Assembly: GCF_009601705.1 (NCBI RefSeq)
Contig: NZ_CP045687.1
Coordinates: forward strand, 966,630 to 1,030,629
Direction of reading: 5' to 3'
Length of the DNA stretch: 64,000 nucleotides
Source: Sulfolobus sp. E5-1-F
GTDB lineage: Archaea; Thermoproteota; Thermoprotei_A; Sulfolobales; Sulfolobaceae
A program made the position numbers and the translations under genes. The notes beneath the pieces are model-generated. The model saw nothing but the letters and a program-made list of their open reading frames with translations. It was not told the origin of the DNA and did no database searches. Below are positions 24,466 to 34,082 of the stretch, one piece after another; the stretch's first letter is position 1, and every line of letters starts with the position of its first letter.

Positions 24466-25005
24466 ATGGCAGATGTTTTCATTCAGACTATTGGCGATAT
24501 TGTGACAGCCTATGCCAAAAGCTTAGTGGAGAAGTCAAAGCAAGGTAAGAAGTTGAGTGAACAAGACTACCTCTTTCTCATGATATACTTAAACAGGAAA
24601 AGGATAGATGACCTTAGAAGTGACATGAATAAAAAACTTGACGAGTTAAATGAAAATTTGGATAAGAGGTTTAGTGACCTAAAGGGTTATGTTGACAAGA
24701 GGTTTGATGACGTTCAAGCTAATATTAGGAGCGTTAGAGAGGAGGTAAAGGGTTTAAGAGAATATACCGAAAAGAAGTTTGAGGAAGCTAGGGGTTATAC
24801 TGATAAGAGGTTTGACGAATTAAAGGCTGATTTGAATGCCAATATGCAATCCCAGTTCACTAACTTTAGGGAATATGTTGATAAACAATTCGAAGGAGTT
24901 GATAAGAGATTTAACGATTTACGTTCAGATATGAACTCAAGGTTCAACGATTTGAAGAACGATTTAAACTTAATCATCAAACTACTAATGGAGAAAAGCT
25001 CATGA
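24466..25005 (+). CDS. Coiled-coil protein of unknown function
   Basis: A 179-aa protein starting at the ATG at 24466, 24-30 bases after TTTATATATT, which fits a leaderless archaeal transcript; a GTG at 24457 is less likely. After an N-terminal domain of about 50 residues (FIQTIGDIVTAYAKSLVE), the rest is a long heptad coiled coil built from repeated VDKRFDELK / RSDMNSRFNDLK units. Such proteins are common in Sulfolobales; I cannot name a function. It has no signal peptide or membrane segment. Its promoter lies directly after the novel-repeat mini-array (24157-24427), and it is the only gene in a 2-kb zone of CRISPR-like relics. Confidence 0.75.
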   Translation: MADVFIQTIGDIVTAYAKSLVEKSKQGKKLSEQDYLFLMIYLNRKRIDDLRSDMNKKLDELNENLDKRFSDLKGYVDKRFDDVQANIRSVREEVKGLREYTEKKFEEARGYTDKRFDELKADLNANMQSQFTNFREYVDKQFEGVDKRFNDLRSDMNSRFNDLKNDLNLIIKLLMEKSS

Positions 25006-25449
25006 TTGACCTTGAAAAATGAACTTTTCGCATTTGTACTAAATCGTTTTCTACAGTTTTAGGCCACTTGCTACTTTCCTCTATAATACCTTATTTCTCC
25101 TTTTCTGTTTGTTTTATCTATAAAAATTATATAAATTTCTTCATAAATTTTCATATACATTATTCATTCTCTTCTTCTATTGGATAGCAGGTTAACCAAT
25201 TCTCACTAGCTCTTCACATTTTTTGTTCTATAGGATGTAGAGCATAAAGCAACTTCACTTGTTTGCATTATTCCTCGGATATGAGGAAGAGCGTTGGTCT
25301 TCATATATATTATCTTGCAATTGAAGGTTGGGGATATTAAGGTAAAAAATCTGCCAGAATACTTGGCCACTTTGAGGCGTAATCTGTTGATTTGAATATT
25401 AAGGAAAATCCTATACCACTTAACGTTAGAAGAAGAATTAATTACCCTA
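25006..25449. other. Intergenic gap after the coiled-coil gene
   Basis: AT-rich, with no credible frame. TTCTATTGGAT near 25176 and TTCTATAGGAT near 25226 are similar but too short to call a repeat. Confidence 0.35.
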
Positions 25450-25687
25450 TAGTAGTATCCTGGAAATGACGTATACTATATTAACGTTTAATTTTTCCTA
25501 GATAAGATAAGGTGTATTTATCAATGTATGATTAAAGATTGAAATGGCAATGGTTTGGTTTTGTTGGTCTCTTTAGTATTTATCAATGTATGATTGAACC
25601 ACTTACGATTACTTAAATCTCCTTGACGAGAAGTTATTTTGTTATTTAAGGTTTAAGTGATTTCAAGTAAATTTACGTAAAGTACTA
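25450..25687 (+). mobile_element. MITE copy 4 with a 6-bp target duplication and an internal insertion
   Basis: Ends TAGTAGTATCCTGGAAATGA and AATTTACGTAAAGTACTA. ACCCTA flanks it on both sides (25444-25449 and 25688-25693), an exact 6-bp target-site duplication. It is about 238 bp instead of about 160 because 62 bp with a 20-bp duplication lie inside at 25514-25595. Confidence 0.75.
25514..25595. repeat. Direct repeat flanking a 42-bp insert inside MITE 4
   Basis: GTATTTATCAATGTATGATT is present at 25514-25533 and 25576-25595, with 42 unrelated bases between. Other MITE copies have this region once, so the 62 bp were gained here. A 20-bp duplication around a spacer-sized insert is what Cas1-Cas2 integration produces. 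Confidence 0.65.
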
Positions 25688-25770
25688 ACCCTATTAGATT
25701 TCAGCTAGAGTCAAACCCTTAGCAATGGTAAATAAATTAATGATTTGAATGAAAACCTCCAATCCATGAG

Positions 25771-25859
25771 CGTTTCAGAAGAGAAGTGAATTGCGTGAGA
25801 TGGATATTTTTGCCCATTTATGGGATACAGTAACCTTTCTCAAAGAGAAGTGAATTGCA
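25771..25859. repeat. Two-repeat CRISPR-like pair
   Basis: The 25-mers at 25771 and 25835 share AGAGAAGTGAATTGC at their right ends and partial matches on the left, 64 bp apart. A weaker third trace (GAGGAAAAGAAGTGCG) lies near 25892. The sequence is unlike any array repeat here. Confidence 0.45.
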
Positions 25860-25939
25860 AAAGGCTGTGTATATCCTTTTTATTTTTAAGAGAGGAAAAG
25901 AAGTGCGTAAAGGGAACATCAGTGTAATGTAAGTGATCA

Positions 25940-26226
25940 AAAGAACCTCTTATAGAACTAAAAGTGTAATGATGTAATTTTGGGGAAAATTTTTGAAAAG
26001 TTGAAGAACATGCCATTGAACTAAAAGAAGTATTAGCTGGCCAATTTTCCTAAATTTGAGAGAAGAGTGTGTACATATATGCTATAGAACTAAAAGGCCC
26101 ATGGGGCTGGCGAATGCTAACAGACGCTAGGACGCTGTATAAATGATATAGAACTAAAAGTTGAAGTTTTCCTTTTCTTGGTTAGGATTTCAGACGTTTC
26201 ACGTATACATGCTATAGAACTAAAAG
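25940..26226 (+). CRISPR. Degenerate CRISPR-like array, repeats ending ATAGAACTAAAAG
   Basis: Five repeat ends at 25964, 26027, 26096, 26160 and 26226 (spacing 63, 69, 64, 66). The best copies read ATGCTATAGAACTAAAAG and the others differ by a few bases. The inter-repeat sequences are unrelated. From memory, Sulfolobus solfataricus arrays use repeats ending TATAGAATTGAAAG, so this may be a decayed array of that family, or an independent one. No leader like that of A2-A6 is attached. Confidence 0.65.
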
Positions 26227-26469
26227 AAGACTGGAGTTTTTATGAGTACATCGTGCAATGCGATCAACAGTATTTGATTTAAGATAAAGAATAGGAGAAG
26301 GAAAGATTACTTTACGTTTGATTTATGTTAACTCCATATTCTTAGGCAAATGTTTGTAGAAATTGAAAAAAGTGGTTTACTAGTTGGGCCGTTAAATTCG
26401 GATAAATCAGCGTAAGAAAGAACACCAAAGGAAAGTGAACTTCCGAGTGTTGTAATGCAAATTTAGATA

Positions 26470-26646
26470 TAAATTACTATTATATATATATATAGACATA
26501 ATACCAGTAGCTTATTATATAATGTGAGGACGCTTAACTTGAGTTGTTCTAATACATCCTAAATAGACGCGTTTAGACTATTATATATAACAATGTAAAG
26601 ACGTCAGAAAACTATCATGATAAATTACTATAGACATAATACCAGT
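26470..26646. repeat. Diverged direct repeats upstream of crn1
   Basis: TAGACATAATACCAGT occurs at 26493-26508 and 26631-26646 (138 bp apart). TTATTATAT...GAGGACG near 26512 resembles TATTATATATAAC...AAGACG near 26579. This may be a decayed array with two units, or a promoter-region duplication. Confidence 0.35.
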
Positions 26647-26678
26647 TTATTTATAAGTTACTTCGATTTATTTCACTT

Positions 26679-27212
26679 ATGGCAAGATTAGTAGCAACTT
26701 TAGGGAAATCTCCAGGTGGAATAGCTGAGACTTTAGCAAACTTAAGTTCCGGCAATTACTTAGCCCCTTTTGAGACTAAGGAAGTTAAGATAAACGAACT
26801 TATCGTGATAAGGACTGCAGAGGTTATGGAGAGTTATTATTTCCTGAAAACCATACTTTTGTGTTGTCTAGATTTCACAAACATTAGGGAAGTAGGGCTT
26901 CCATTTGATGATATTTCATCCCCTCAAGATTTCCTAACTGTTAGGGAAACTGTTAGAAAAGTTTTAAGCACTGGGGATTATTTAGACTTCTCTGGAGGAA
27001 GAAAGGCAATTACTGCAGCTGCTGTATTAGCTGCGAGGGATGTTGGTGCGCATTTAGTTACAACAATTATTGACCAAAGCGATTACATCAGAATGAATAA
27101 GAGATATGAGGAATTGAAGGAGAGGGCTTTATCAGTTTACAATAAGGGAGAGTGTCTTAGTTACTTCTGCGATTTAATGTCATCTAAAGCTAAGACCATT
27201 ATATTCTTCTAG
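26679..27212 (+). CDS. crn1: CRISPR ring nuclease Crn1
   Basis: Crn1 enzymes are CARF-domain dimers that cut cyclic tetra-adenylate (cA4), ending the type III antiviral signal. The 177-aa protein begins MARLVATLGKSPGGIAETL, matching the Crn1 nucleotide-binding start as I recall it from Sso2081 (ATLGTSPGG), with the Ser of SPGG in the known active-site position. It has DFSGGRKAITAAAVLAAR in place of the family's D-TGGRK block. No effector domain follows. It has its own promoter: TTTATAAG at about 26648-26655, 24-31 bases before the ATG, so a leaderless transcript is expected. It stands apart from both type III operons and may serve all Cas10 proteins in the cell. Confidence 0.88.
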   Translation: MARLVATLGKSPGGIAETLANLSSGNYLAPFETKEVKINELIVIRTAEVMESYYFLKTILLCCLDFTNIREVGLPFDDISSPQDFLTVRETVRKVLSTGDYLDFSGGRKAITAAAVLAARDVGAHLVTTIIDQSDYIRMNKRYEELKERALSVYNKGECLSYFCDLMSSKAKTIIFF

Positions 27213-27557
27213 GAATGGGGAAAAGTTCAGACCTTGACGTTAGCTATTCTCATTTTTAAAAATAATGAATGCAGACCTTAAAGAGAAGCATGGATGAAGT
27301 GATTAAAAATTACGTGGATAATTTAAACAAAAATTGTTGATTTTTGATCATCATCTTCCCTAGTCTAAAAATCTCCTTACATACGAACTTTTCTTCTATT
27401 TTACATTTTGAAATTTAGTCTTATTGTATTTTATTTATTACATAATTTTCTCCAAAGGTAATATATATACTAATGTCCTCTCAACCTATACTAACAAACT
27501 TCTTCTTATTATTATTATTTGTTTACTATTTCTCCTTTTTCCCCGTCATATACTCTA
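27213..27557. other. Convergent gap, nothing recognised
   Basis: AT-rich sequence between the convergent crn1 and cas4 genes. T-rich runs near 27520-27540 could terminate either transcript. No repeat or mobile element was seen. Confidence 0.4.
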
Positions 27558-28115
27558 TTAATCCACATAAGCCAAATTTCCCTTTATCTTAGGTCTACAG
27601 AAAGTGTAAAACCCACAATTATAACACTTCCTCGCATCTTGAACAACTTTCACTCTACCATTCATAGCCTCCCTTATCTTACTTAAAACACCCTCAACAT
27701 ATCTTCTCTCAGCGTAATTGTAATTTAACCTAACGATTTCCTTCAGACTCACATAATATATCAACCCTTCCTTTACATTAATCCCATTCATATCCATTAG
27801 GTAAAGGTAATATTTCATTTGCAACTTATGATCATACCTCTTCCTCCCACTCTTAACGTCAAGGGGAACCCAATAATTAGGGTAAGTCAGTACGTAATCC
27901 GGAGAGCCGATCAAATCCTTATACCTAAAAATAGGTTTCCCAATAATATTTAATGGCCTTAAAGTAGCGTATAGAAAGTTCATAACCTTATCCTTTTCAA
28001 CTCTCTCCCCCTCGATCATAGCCTCACTAACCCTCTCAGCAAACCCCATGCTCTCAAGTCTCACTATTTGAGGACAATACGCAAAGTGCTTTATTGTAAT
28101 ACCACTTATCGTCAT
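27558..28115 (-). CDS. cas4: Cas4 nuclease of the I-A adaptation module
   Basis: A 185-aa Fe-S nuclease that trims prespacer ends before Cas1-Cas2 integration. Seen: an N-terminal Cys in FAYCPQIVRLE; the nuclease core GSPDYV...WVPLDVKSG with Asp and the D-x-K pair; QMKYYLYLM as the Q-x3-Y motif; and a C-terminal CYNCGFYTFC cluster completing the Fe-S site. Unlike the Cas4 at 5559-6053, the catalytic set is intact. It lies 13 bp downstream of csa1 in the same unit. cas1-cas2 are not adjacent but 11 kb away, so the usual csa1-cas1-cas2-cas4 cluster is split by array A4 and the interference genes. Confidence 0.92.
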   Translation of the reverse strand: MTISGITIKHFAYCPQIVRLESMGFAERVSEAMIEGERVEKDKVMNFLYATLRPLNIIGKPIFRYKDLIGSPDYVLTYPNYWVPLDVKSGRKRYDHKLQMKYYLYLMDMNGINVKEGLIYYVSLKEIVRLNYNYAERRYVEGVLSKIREAMNGRVKVVQDARKCYNCGFYTFCRPKIKGNLAYVD

Positions 28116-28128
28116 TACCCATCACAAA

Positions 28129-29004
28129 TTAGGGATGACAAACACGGTAAAACATACAATCCCTTTCACAATCCTTAGCTATTCCAGGGTCAATCCCCTT
28201 ATCCATTATGTCTTGAGCCTTATCCCTCATATCTAAAAACTCACTCCTAATGGCATCAGAAATGGGAACCAACTTACAATTACTCCTCACATCCCTATCT
28301 GTCACATTAACGTAACACAGATACCCGTAATCTATCGGTATCTCATACTGACTCTCGATCGCTAAAGCGTATCCAGCTAGAGACAACTCATGAGCATACC
28401 TATACTTACCAGTCTTCATCTCAGCTATTAATGGAAGATGAGGAACAAAGGCGTCAACCCTCAAATTGGTTAAACCCAAAAACGAACCATCTACTGGGAA
28501 CTCAACGTAAAAAGGAACAACTTGTGAAACTAAGGAATCCCTAGTCAAGTTAGTAAACCTACTCCTAACCCTATCCAATTCGGCAGAGTAAATATTAGTA
28601 ATGTGATCCCACAAAACCTTAGCGTATTTAGCATCCTCATCCTTCAAGTCCTTAAGTAAAGAGTAAAACTCATCACCCATCAACGTCCTCAGAGTACTCC
28701 CATCAATACCATCCTTAGAGTAAATCAACCGCTTAACAGTTTCCACACCAAAAGCGTAAACCATGTGAATAAGCGAACCTTGAAGAATTTGCTTACCTAT
28801 ATCCCCCTTAAATCCCTTCACTTTAAGGTAAATATTCCTCAAAGTACTGCAGTAATTTAGGTCAGAAACAGAAACCTGAGAAAGAGACCTAGTGTAAACC
28901 GGTGGTTCATTCCAATTCCATCCCCTTAACTCCTCATCCACATTCTTCGGCAACTTCTTAAGTCTCTTCGACAGCAACAATATATCCGAATAAGTAAAGA
29001 ACAC
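28129..29004 (-). CDS. csa1: Csa1, Cas4-like adaptation protein of type I-A
   Basis: Csa1 is an archaeal Cas4-related Fe-S nuclease needed, with Cas1, Cas2 and Cas4, for spacer acquisition in Sulfolobales. The 291-aa protein starts MFFTYSDILLLSKRLKKL at a GTG (29004), followed by GWNWNEPPVYTRS, a family hallmark. Nuclease residues: LRVDAFVPHLPLIAEMKTGK (Asp and E-M-K). Cysteines: one in LNYCSTLR, and CERDCMFYRVC at the C-terminus. On the minus strand TTTATAAATAG (29034-29046) provides a TATA box about 30-40 bases before the GTG. In related hosts this promoter is controlled by Csa3a, which is not in the window. Confidence 0.93.
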   Translation of the reverse strand: MFFTYSDILLLSKRLKKLPKNVDEELRGWNWNEPPVYTRSLSQVSVSDLNYCSTLRNIYLKVKGFKGDIGKQILQGSLIHMVYAFGVETVKRLIYSKDGIDGSTLRTLMGDEFYSLLKDLKDEDAKYAKVLWDHITNIYSAELDRVRSRFTNLTRDSLVSQVVPFYVEFPVDGSFLGLTNLRVDAFVPHLPLIAEMKTGKYRYAHELSLAGYALAIESQYEIPIDYGYLCYVNVTDRDVRSNCKLVPISDAIRSEFLDMRDKAQDIMDKGIDPGIAKDCERDCMFYRVCHP

Positions 29005-29197
29005 AATATAGTATGATAATACAACAATTAATAACTATTTATAAAAAGAAGTACGATAGGGTTGAGTATATACTATCAAAGCAAATTTTTGCAATTAATA
29101 ATTATAAAAACTACTACACTACCCTCTTGCAATTAACGCTTATGAGATTATGATTAAGCGACTCCAAACCCTTTGGGGACTCGAAAACAATTATGAT

Positions 29198-29373
29198 TAA
29201 TAATTTCATTAATATGACGTACAGTATGTGAAGTTTAATTTTTCCAATATATGACAAGGTATATTTACACTATACACACTTGACGTATTTACGATTATTT
29301 AAATCTTCTTTAAGAGAATTTACGTTAATATTTAAGGTTTAAGGGATTTAGGGCAAATTTGTGTAGAGTAGTA
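29198..29373 (+). mobile_element. MITE copy 5
   Basis: Recognised by TAATAATTTCATTAATATGA at the left end and GTGTAGAGTAGTA at the right, with the conserved interior (TTATTTAAATCTTCTTTAAG). Both ends are diverged and no target duplication remains. It lies 76 bp upstream of the A4 leader. Confidence 0.65.
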
Positions 29374-29449
29374 GTATATTATATAAACCCTTTTGACTTT
29401 CAATTAGTTAAAAGATTTAGCATAATATTATAATATATTGTTATTTTTG

Positions 29450-29885
29450 ATTTTAAATAATTTTTAGTGTTACGTCGTGGGATTAAACGTAAGATTTACG
29501 TGCTTATAGATCTCTTTAAAAAGATAACTGTTCGTTAAAATGAAAATCAATCAAAAATAATAGGGTTAGAATGAAACAATTATTTATGATATGTGACGAA
29601 TTTAGATGAAATCTCTCCAATAAATATAACTATTAAAGTTCGATTTGATTAAGGGGTTTAAAAGTGTAATAATTCGAGTCTAGATGCGACCGAAACGAAT
29701 CATTATGAAATAATTGAACGTATATAAATGTTAACCCATGTTTCAATTAAACAAAAAATCCTTGCGACCACAATTTGTTAAATTAATTACAACTAAAATT
29801 GGTCGCATGATGACTAACCTAAAATAATGAAAAACTTATAAGCAAGAAACGAGAGATAACGATATAGAAGTATAAAAATACACCA
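29450..29885 (+). promoter_or_regulatory. Leader of CRISPR array A4
   Basis: Same leader as A2 over about 436 bp with scattered differences. Palindrome arms are TGCGACC (29763-29769) and GGTCGCA (29801-29807). It diverges from A2 for about 20 bp just after the palindrome, then matches again up to the first repeat. Confidence 0.85.
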
Positions 29886-32800
29886 GATAAATCCTAAAAG
29901 GAATTGAAAGTAAATGATGAGTGCCCAGAACAAATTATACCAATTATTAGTTGGATAAATCCTAAAAGGAATTGAAAGTCATTGTAATAAACAACCGCCG
30001 GATAAACTATTATATAGGATAAATCCTAAAAGGAATTGAAAGTTGTATTCATCGTACTAATATACTTCATCGTAGGTATCAGATAAATCCTAAAAGGAAT
30101 TGAAAGCCTTCGGAATTACAGTTATATACACAAACGCCTACACTATTATCGGATAAATCCTAAAAGGAATTGAAAGAAGTTGTCAAAAAGGTTGCCAAAC
30201 CGCAATCATTATTACGATAAATCCTAAAAGGAATTGAAAGAGAATTAAAAAGACAGCAGGTGGATTTATTAAGAAGAACGATAAATCCTAAAAGGAATTG
30301 AAAGATAAAATTAGGAGGTGTGTGTGAGTCTGTCTTTATTTTGTGATAAATCCTAAAAGGAATTGAAAGGTAATAAAACACTCCTACCCATAATTTATGG
30401 GTACCATCCTTGATAAATCCTAAAAGGAATTGAAAGATACTTATATGCGAAAAGAGTGGTTCTCGGAGAGTAAGGGTGATAAATCCTAAAAGGAATTGAA
30501 AGTTAAGTTGGTGGACCAGCTCGTTCCTCTGATAAAACCTATGATAAATCCTAAAAGGAATTGAAAGGCTATTCAGTCCAGTTTCAATTAGAGATGTGAT
30601 TATAGCGATAAATCCTAAAAGGAATTGAAAGATATACTCTGTTCTCTGTATATTCATTTTTGAACGACATCGATAAATCCTAAAAGGAATTGAAAGAATT
30701 ATTATAAGCATATTGAGAAATTGCAGAAGGATCCAAGATAAATCCTAAAAGGAATTGAAAGCTGACTTGTAATGGTACCATAACGCCAACAGTTTTTCAA
30801 TGATAAATCCTAAAAGGAATTGAAAGAGAACGATTGTTTGACGGCCGAGTTTAACCTAACGACGATTGATAAATCCTAAAAGGAATTGAAAGAGAAAATC
30901 AATGTTCAAAATCACAAAGAAAATATTTGTTGGATAAATCCTAAAAGGAATTGAAAGTATAACTTCCTCGATACTAATCATTCTCTTTCACCTCTTGGAT
31001 AAATCCTAAAAGGAATTGAAAGCTTAACGCATTTAGAGGCAATGCATTAAGTAAAATTAATCGATAAATCCTAAAAGGAATTGAAAGATATTGCCGAATT
31101 AGCCTTAAATATCTCATCTAGGAAGGATAAATCCTAAAAGGAATTGAAAGTTTGCTACCAGTTTCATCAAATTCACATAATAGTCTAGGATAAATCCTAA
31201 AAGGAATTGAAAGTCATACATCCTCACTTTCTTGCCGTTCAAATATATTTTCGATAAATCCTAAAAGGAATTGAAAGTTTGTTAGCTCTAAGTGAAGTCG
31301 CAACTTTTTAGTTTCGGGATAAATCCTAAAAGGAATTGAAAGGGTCTTGCACCCGATGGGAATGCTATTATTCGCCTGATTCTGATAAATCCTAAAAGGA
31401 ATTGAAAGAATCCTTATAATTATTATATTAATTATTGCCTTCGTGATAAATCCTAAAAGGAATTGAAAGAGATAAAAACAACATCTCATTTTTTACAAAA
31501 CTATTATGGATAAATCCTAAAAGGAATTGAAAGAAGTTGATGCTAACATTGCCAAATCCATCATCACCAGATGATAAATCCTAAAAGGAATTGAAAGGAG
31601 GTACCTAACACATTTGAGGGAGTGTTCATGTTCAGATAGGGTGATAAATCCTAAAAGGAATTGAAAGAAGATTGAAAGGAATTGCGACAGTGAAACTAAG
31701 GGATAGGATAAATCCTAAAAGGAATTGAAAGTAAATTTTTGCATAAATATTATAGTTTCTATCCATCACATGATAAATCCTAAAAGGAATTGAAAGCTTA
31801 TGTTCATAATCTCAATATCTAATTCTGTCAAATCGATAAATCCTAAAAGGAATTGAAAGCTTACGGGGTAACCCCCGTTATATGCCCTATGGCTAGCTGA
31901 AGGGATAAATCCTAAAAGGAATTGAAAGTTATATATTCTAACCCTTCTTGATAAAACCCTTGGATTGCGATAAATCCTAAAAGGAATTGAAAGGTACTTG
32001 TTCCCTTCAACACCCATCCGTGGGGGACCACCCATGATAAATCCTAAAAGGAATTGAAAGACATATGTCTCTACGATTGTTGATCCAAGAGTTGTGATAG
32101 GATAAATCCTAAAAGGAATTGAAAGTGGACTTCCTTATGCCAATATGCCCACTGTAATTAAGAAGATAAATTCTAAAAGGAATTGAAAGTACGTCTACTT
32201 CAACTAAAGATATAAAAGCTTTTCGCTTGATAAATCCTAAAAGGAATTGAAAGGCAATAATCTCAGTGTATACTCTTTCGCAAACTAAGTACGCATGATA
32301 AATCCTAAAAGGAATTGAAAGTAAGAATTGCCTAACAATTCGTTGCACAGCATAATCATGATAAATCCTAAAAGGAATTGAAAGCACAAAATATAGCGAT
32401 ATATTACACACCTGTAACACTATCGATAAATCCTAAAAGGAATTGAAAGGATTATCATTCATCTAACGCCGTCAACACCAAGCCCACCACGATAAATCCT
32501 AAAAGGAATTGAAAGAAATAGATGCTTACTATCTCCAATGCTCTGGGGGAGATGTTGATAAATCCTAAAAGGAATTGAAAGTCAAACGGTGGCATCAGTT
32601 GGTGGATAACGGGTGTACCCAGATAAATCCTAAAAGGAATTGAAAGGGCCACCACTCCTCTCGCAAATTCAGTTATAGTTAATCCGATAAATCCTAAAAG
32701 GAATTGAAAGTTTTTCCACAACTACCGTATTTTCTTCGATTATAATGATAAATCCTAAAAGGAATTGAAAGTCGTCATACACATGGAGCCTTGCATACTC

Positions 32801-33159
32801 TGTGTAGTTAGGATAAATCCTAAAAGGAATTGAAAGCTATCTCCCTCAGCAGTAACAATGTAAAAATAGCGATAGGATAAATCCTAAAAGGAATTGAAAG
32901 CTAGCCATCTGAATTACTCGCATTATTTTGTCCGATAGCACGATAAACCCATAAAGGAATTGAAAGACAATAGTTCTGTATCTGCATCCAATACTGCTTA
33001 ACACCAAGATAATTCCACAAAGGAATTGAAAGGAGAAAACTAGTGGAGGAGAGACTACATTATATTGTTATGCTAAATCCTAGAGGGAATTGAAAGAAAT
33101 ATTGGAATAAAGATAGAGGGAATACTGTTTCTAGGATAAATCCTAGAGGGAATTGAAGG
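29886..33159 (+). CRISPR. CRISPR array A4, 51 repeats
   Basis: Fifty-one 25-nt repeats starting GATAAATCCTAAAAGG and ending AATTGAAAG; mean unit 65 bp. Repeats 1-47 are uniform apart from one T at 32165 (AAATTC). The leader-distal four differ: CCATAAAGG (32942), TTCCACAAAGG (33008), and TAGAGGG with two different starts (33072, 33135); the last ends TTGAAGG. A further diverged copy, GATAGATCCTATAACTAATT, lies in register at 33201. The array lies just upstream of, and in the same direction as, the interference operon. Confidence 0.98.
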
Positions 33160-33415
33160 CTTATGGATTAGATTACAAAGCGGCCTCTAATGATAATTTA
33201 GATAGATCCTATAACTAATTAATAGTTGAAATAAATATTCAAGTAACCTAATATTAACCATAGTTAGTAGTCTTGTAATCGAGAATTCGAAAGTGACTAG
33301 CATAAATATATTCGATCATGATGCTTACACGATCATTCTCTTTTTTATCTATACGCAAGGGAATTGAAATTTGAGGAGATGTGAAAAGGTTTATGTGTAA
33401 AAGTAGTGAGTTTTT

Positions 33416-33707
33416 CATAAGAGTGATCATTCTAAGCCTGTTAATCCATATGGGTTCGCATTTAGAACAATTAACTCTATGCTTAAAATTCAGCCTGCTT
33501 ACTGAAAAGTCCAATACATTGCTATTTCTGGCTTTAAGAAATTTAGGCAATTGAGAAACTACAAGTTAAAGAGGATTGCTAATGATAGCAGCTTACTCCT
33601 TGGTTTGATGACGAGATCGGTGATCAACACTAAAGGAGGAAGAAGTGAATATTTTCATACTCCAGTATATAAGCACTTAATTTTGTCAAGGATTGGATCT
33701 AACTAAC
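33416..33707 (+). pseudogene. Short broken gene of unknown family
   Basis: A frame with one internal stop reads FHKSDHSKPVNPYGFAFR ... KIQPAY-stop-KVQYIAISGFKKFRQLRN ... NTKGGRSEYFHTPVYKH and ends in TAA at about 33707. The composition is protein-like over about 95 codons, so it is probably the remnant of a real gene, perhaps from a mobile element. I do not recognise the family. Its 3' end contains the first repeat of the 33652-33740 pair. Confidence 0.4.
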
Positions 33708-33740
33708 TATTCTCGTCTTTCATACTCCAGTGTATACGCA
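33652..33740. repeat. Two-repeat CRISPR-like pair, 66-bp register
   Basis: TTTCATACTCCAGTATATAA (33652) and TTTCATACTCCAGTGTATAC (33718) form 23-bp repeats with two changes, 66 bp apart, around a spacer-sized insert. The first copy is coding sequence of the remnant gene (FHTPVYKH); the second lies after its stop. Confidence 0.5.
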
Positions 33741-33780
33741 GTGAAGAATTATTCACTGACTATCTGATATACTTTGAATC

Positions 33781-33869
33781 ACTTTACCTAGAGTCACTTA
33801 AACCTTAAATACCTAGACGGATCACCCTGAAAAAGATTTGAATAAGATGAATAATTTACGCGTGTACTA
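33781..33869 (-). mobile_element. Strongly diverged MITE fragment (copy 6)
   Basis: Only the interior is recognisable: CACTTAAACCTTAAATAC, GAAAAAGATTTGAATAA and AATTTACGCGTGTA occur in the order of an inverted MITE. Confidence 0.35.
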
Positions 33870-34082
33870 TTAATTAATATTCTCGCATTAGCGGAAAGAT
33901 TAGACACTAGTATACACTCCATATTGTTATTATTTTCATGACAACTAAATGTTTTGTTTACACTATTTCACACTTAGGAAAAATTAACGTAACGTATTAT
34001 TACAACGTGTGAAATTACTTTTCATAATACGGAGCGTTTATTTTGGAAGTAACATTTAAATTATTGAAAACACTGATGTTGT

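Noticed and set aside
29089-29136. TTGCAATTAA repeated 38 bp apart
   Set aside because: The repeat is too short and the spacing is not that of a CRISPR unit; likely chance in AT-rich DNA.
33254-33550. A 98-aa minus-strand frame after A4
   Set aside because: It is antisense to a more protein-like broken frame on the plus strand and has no family features.
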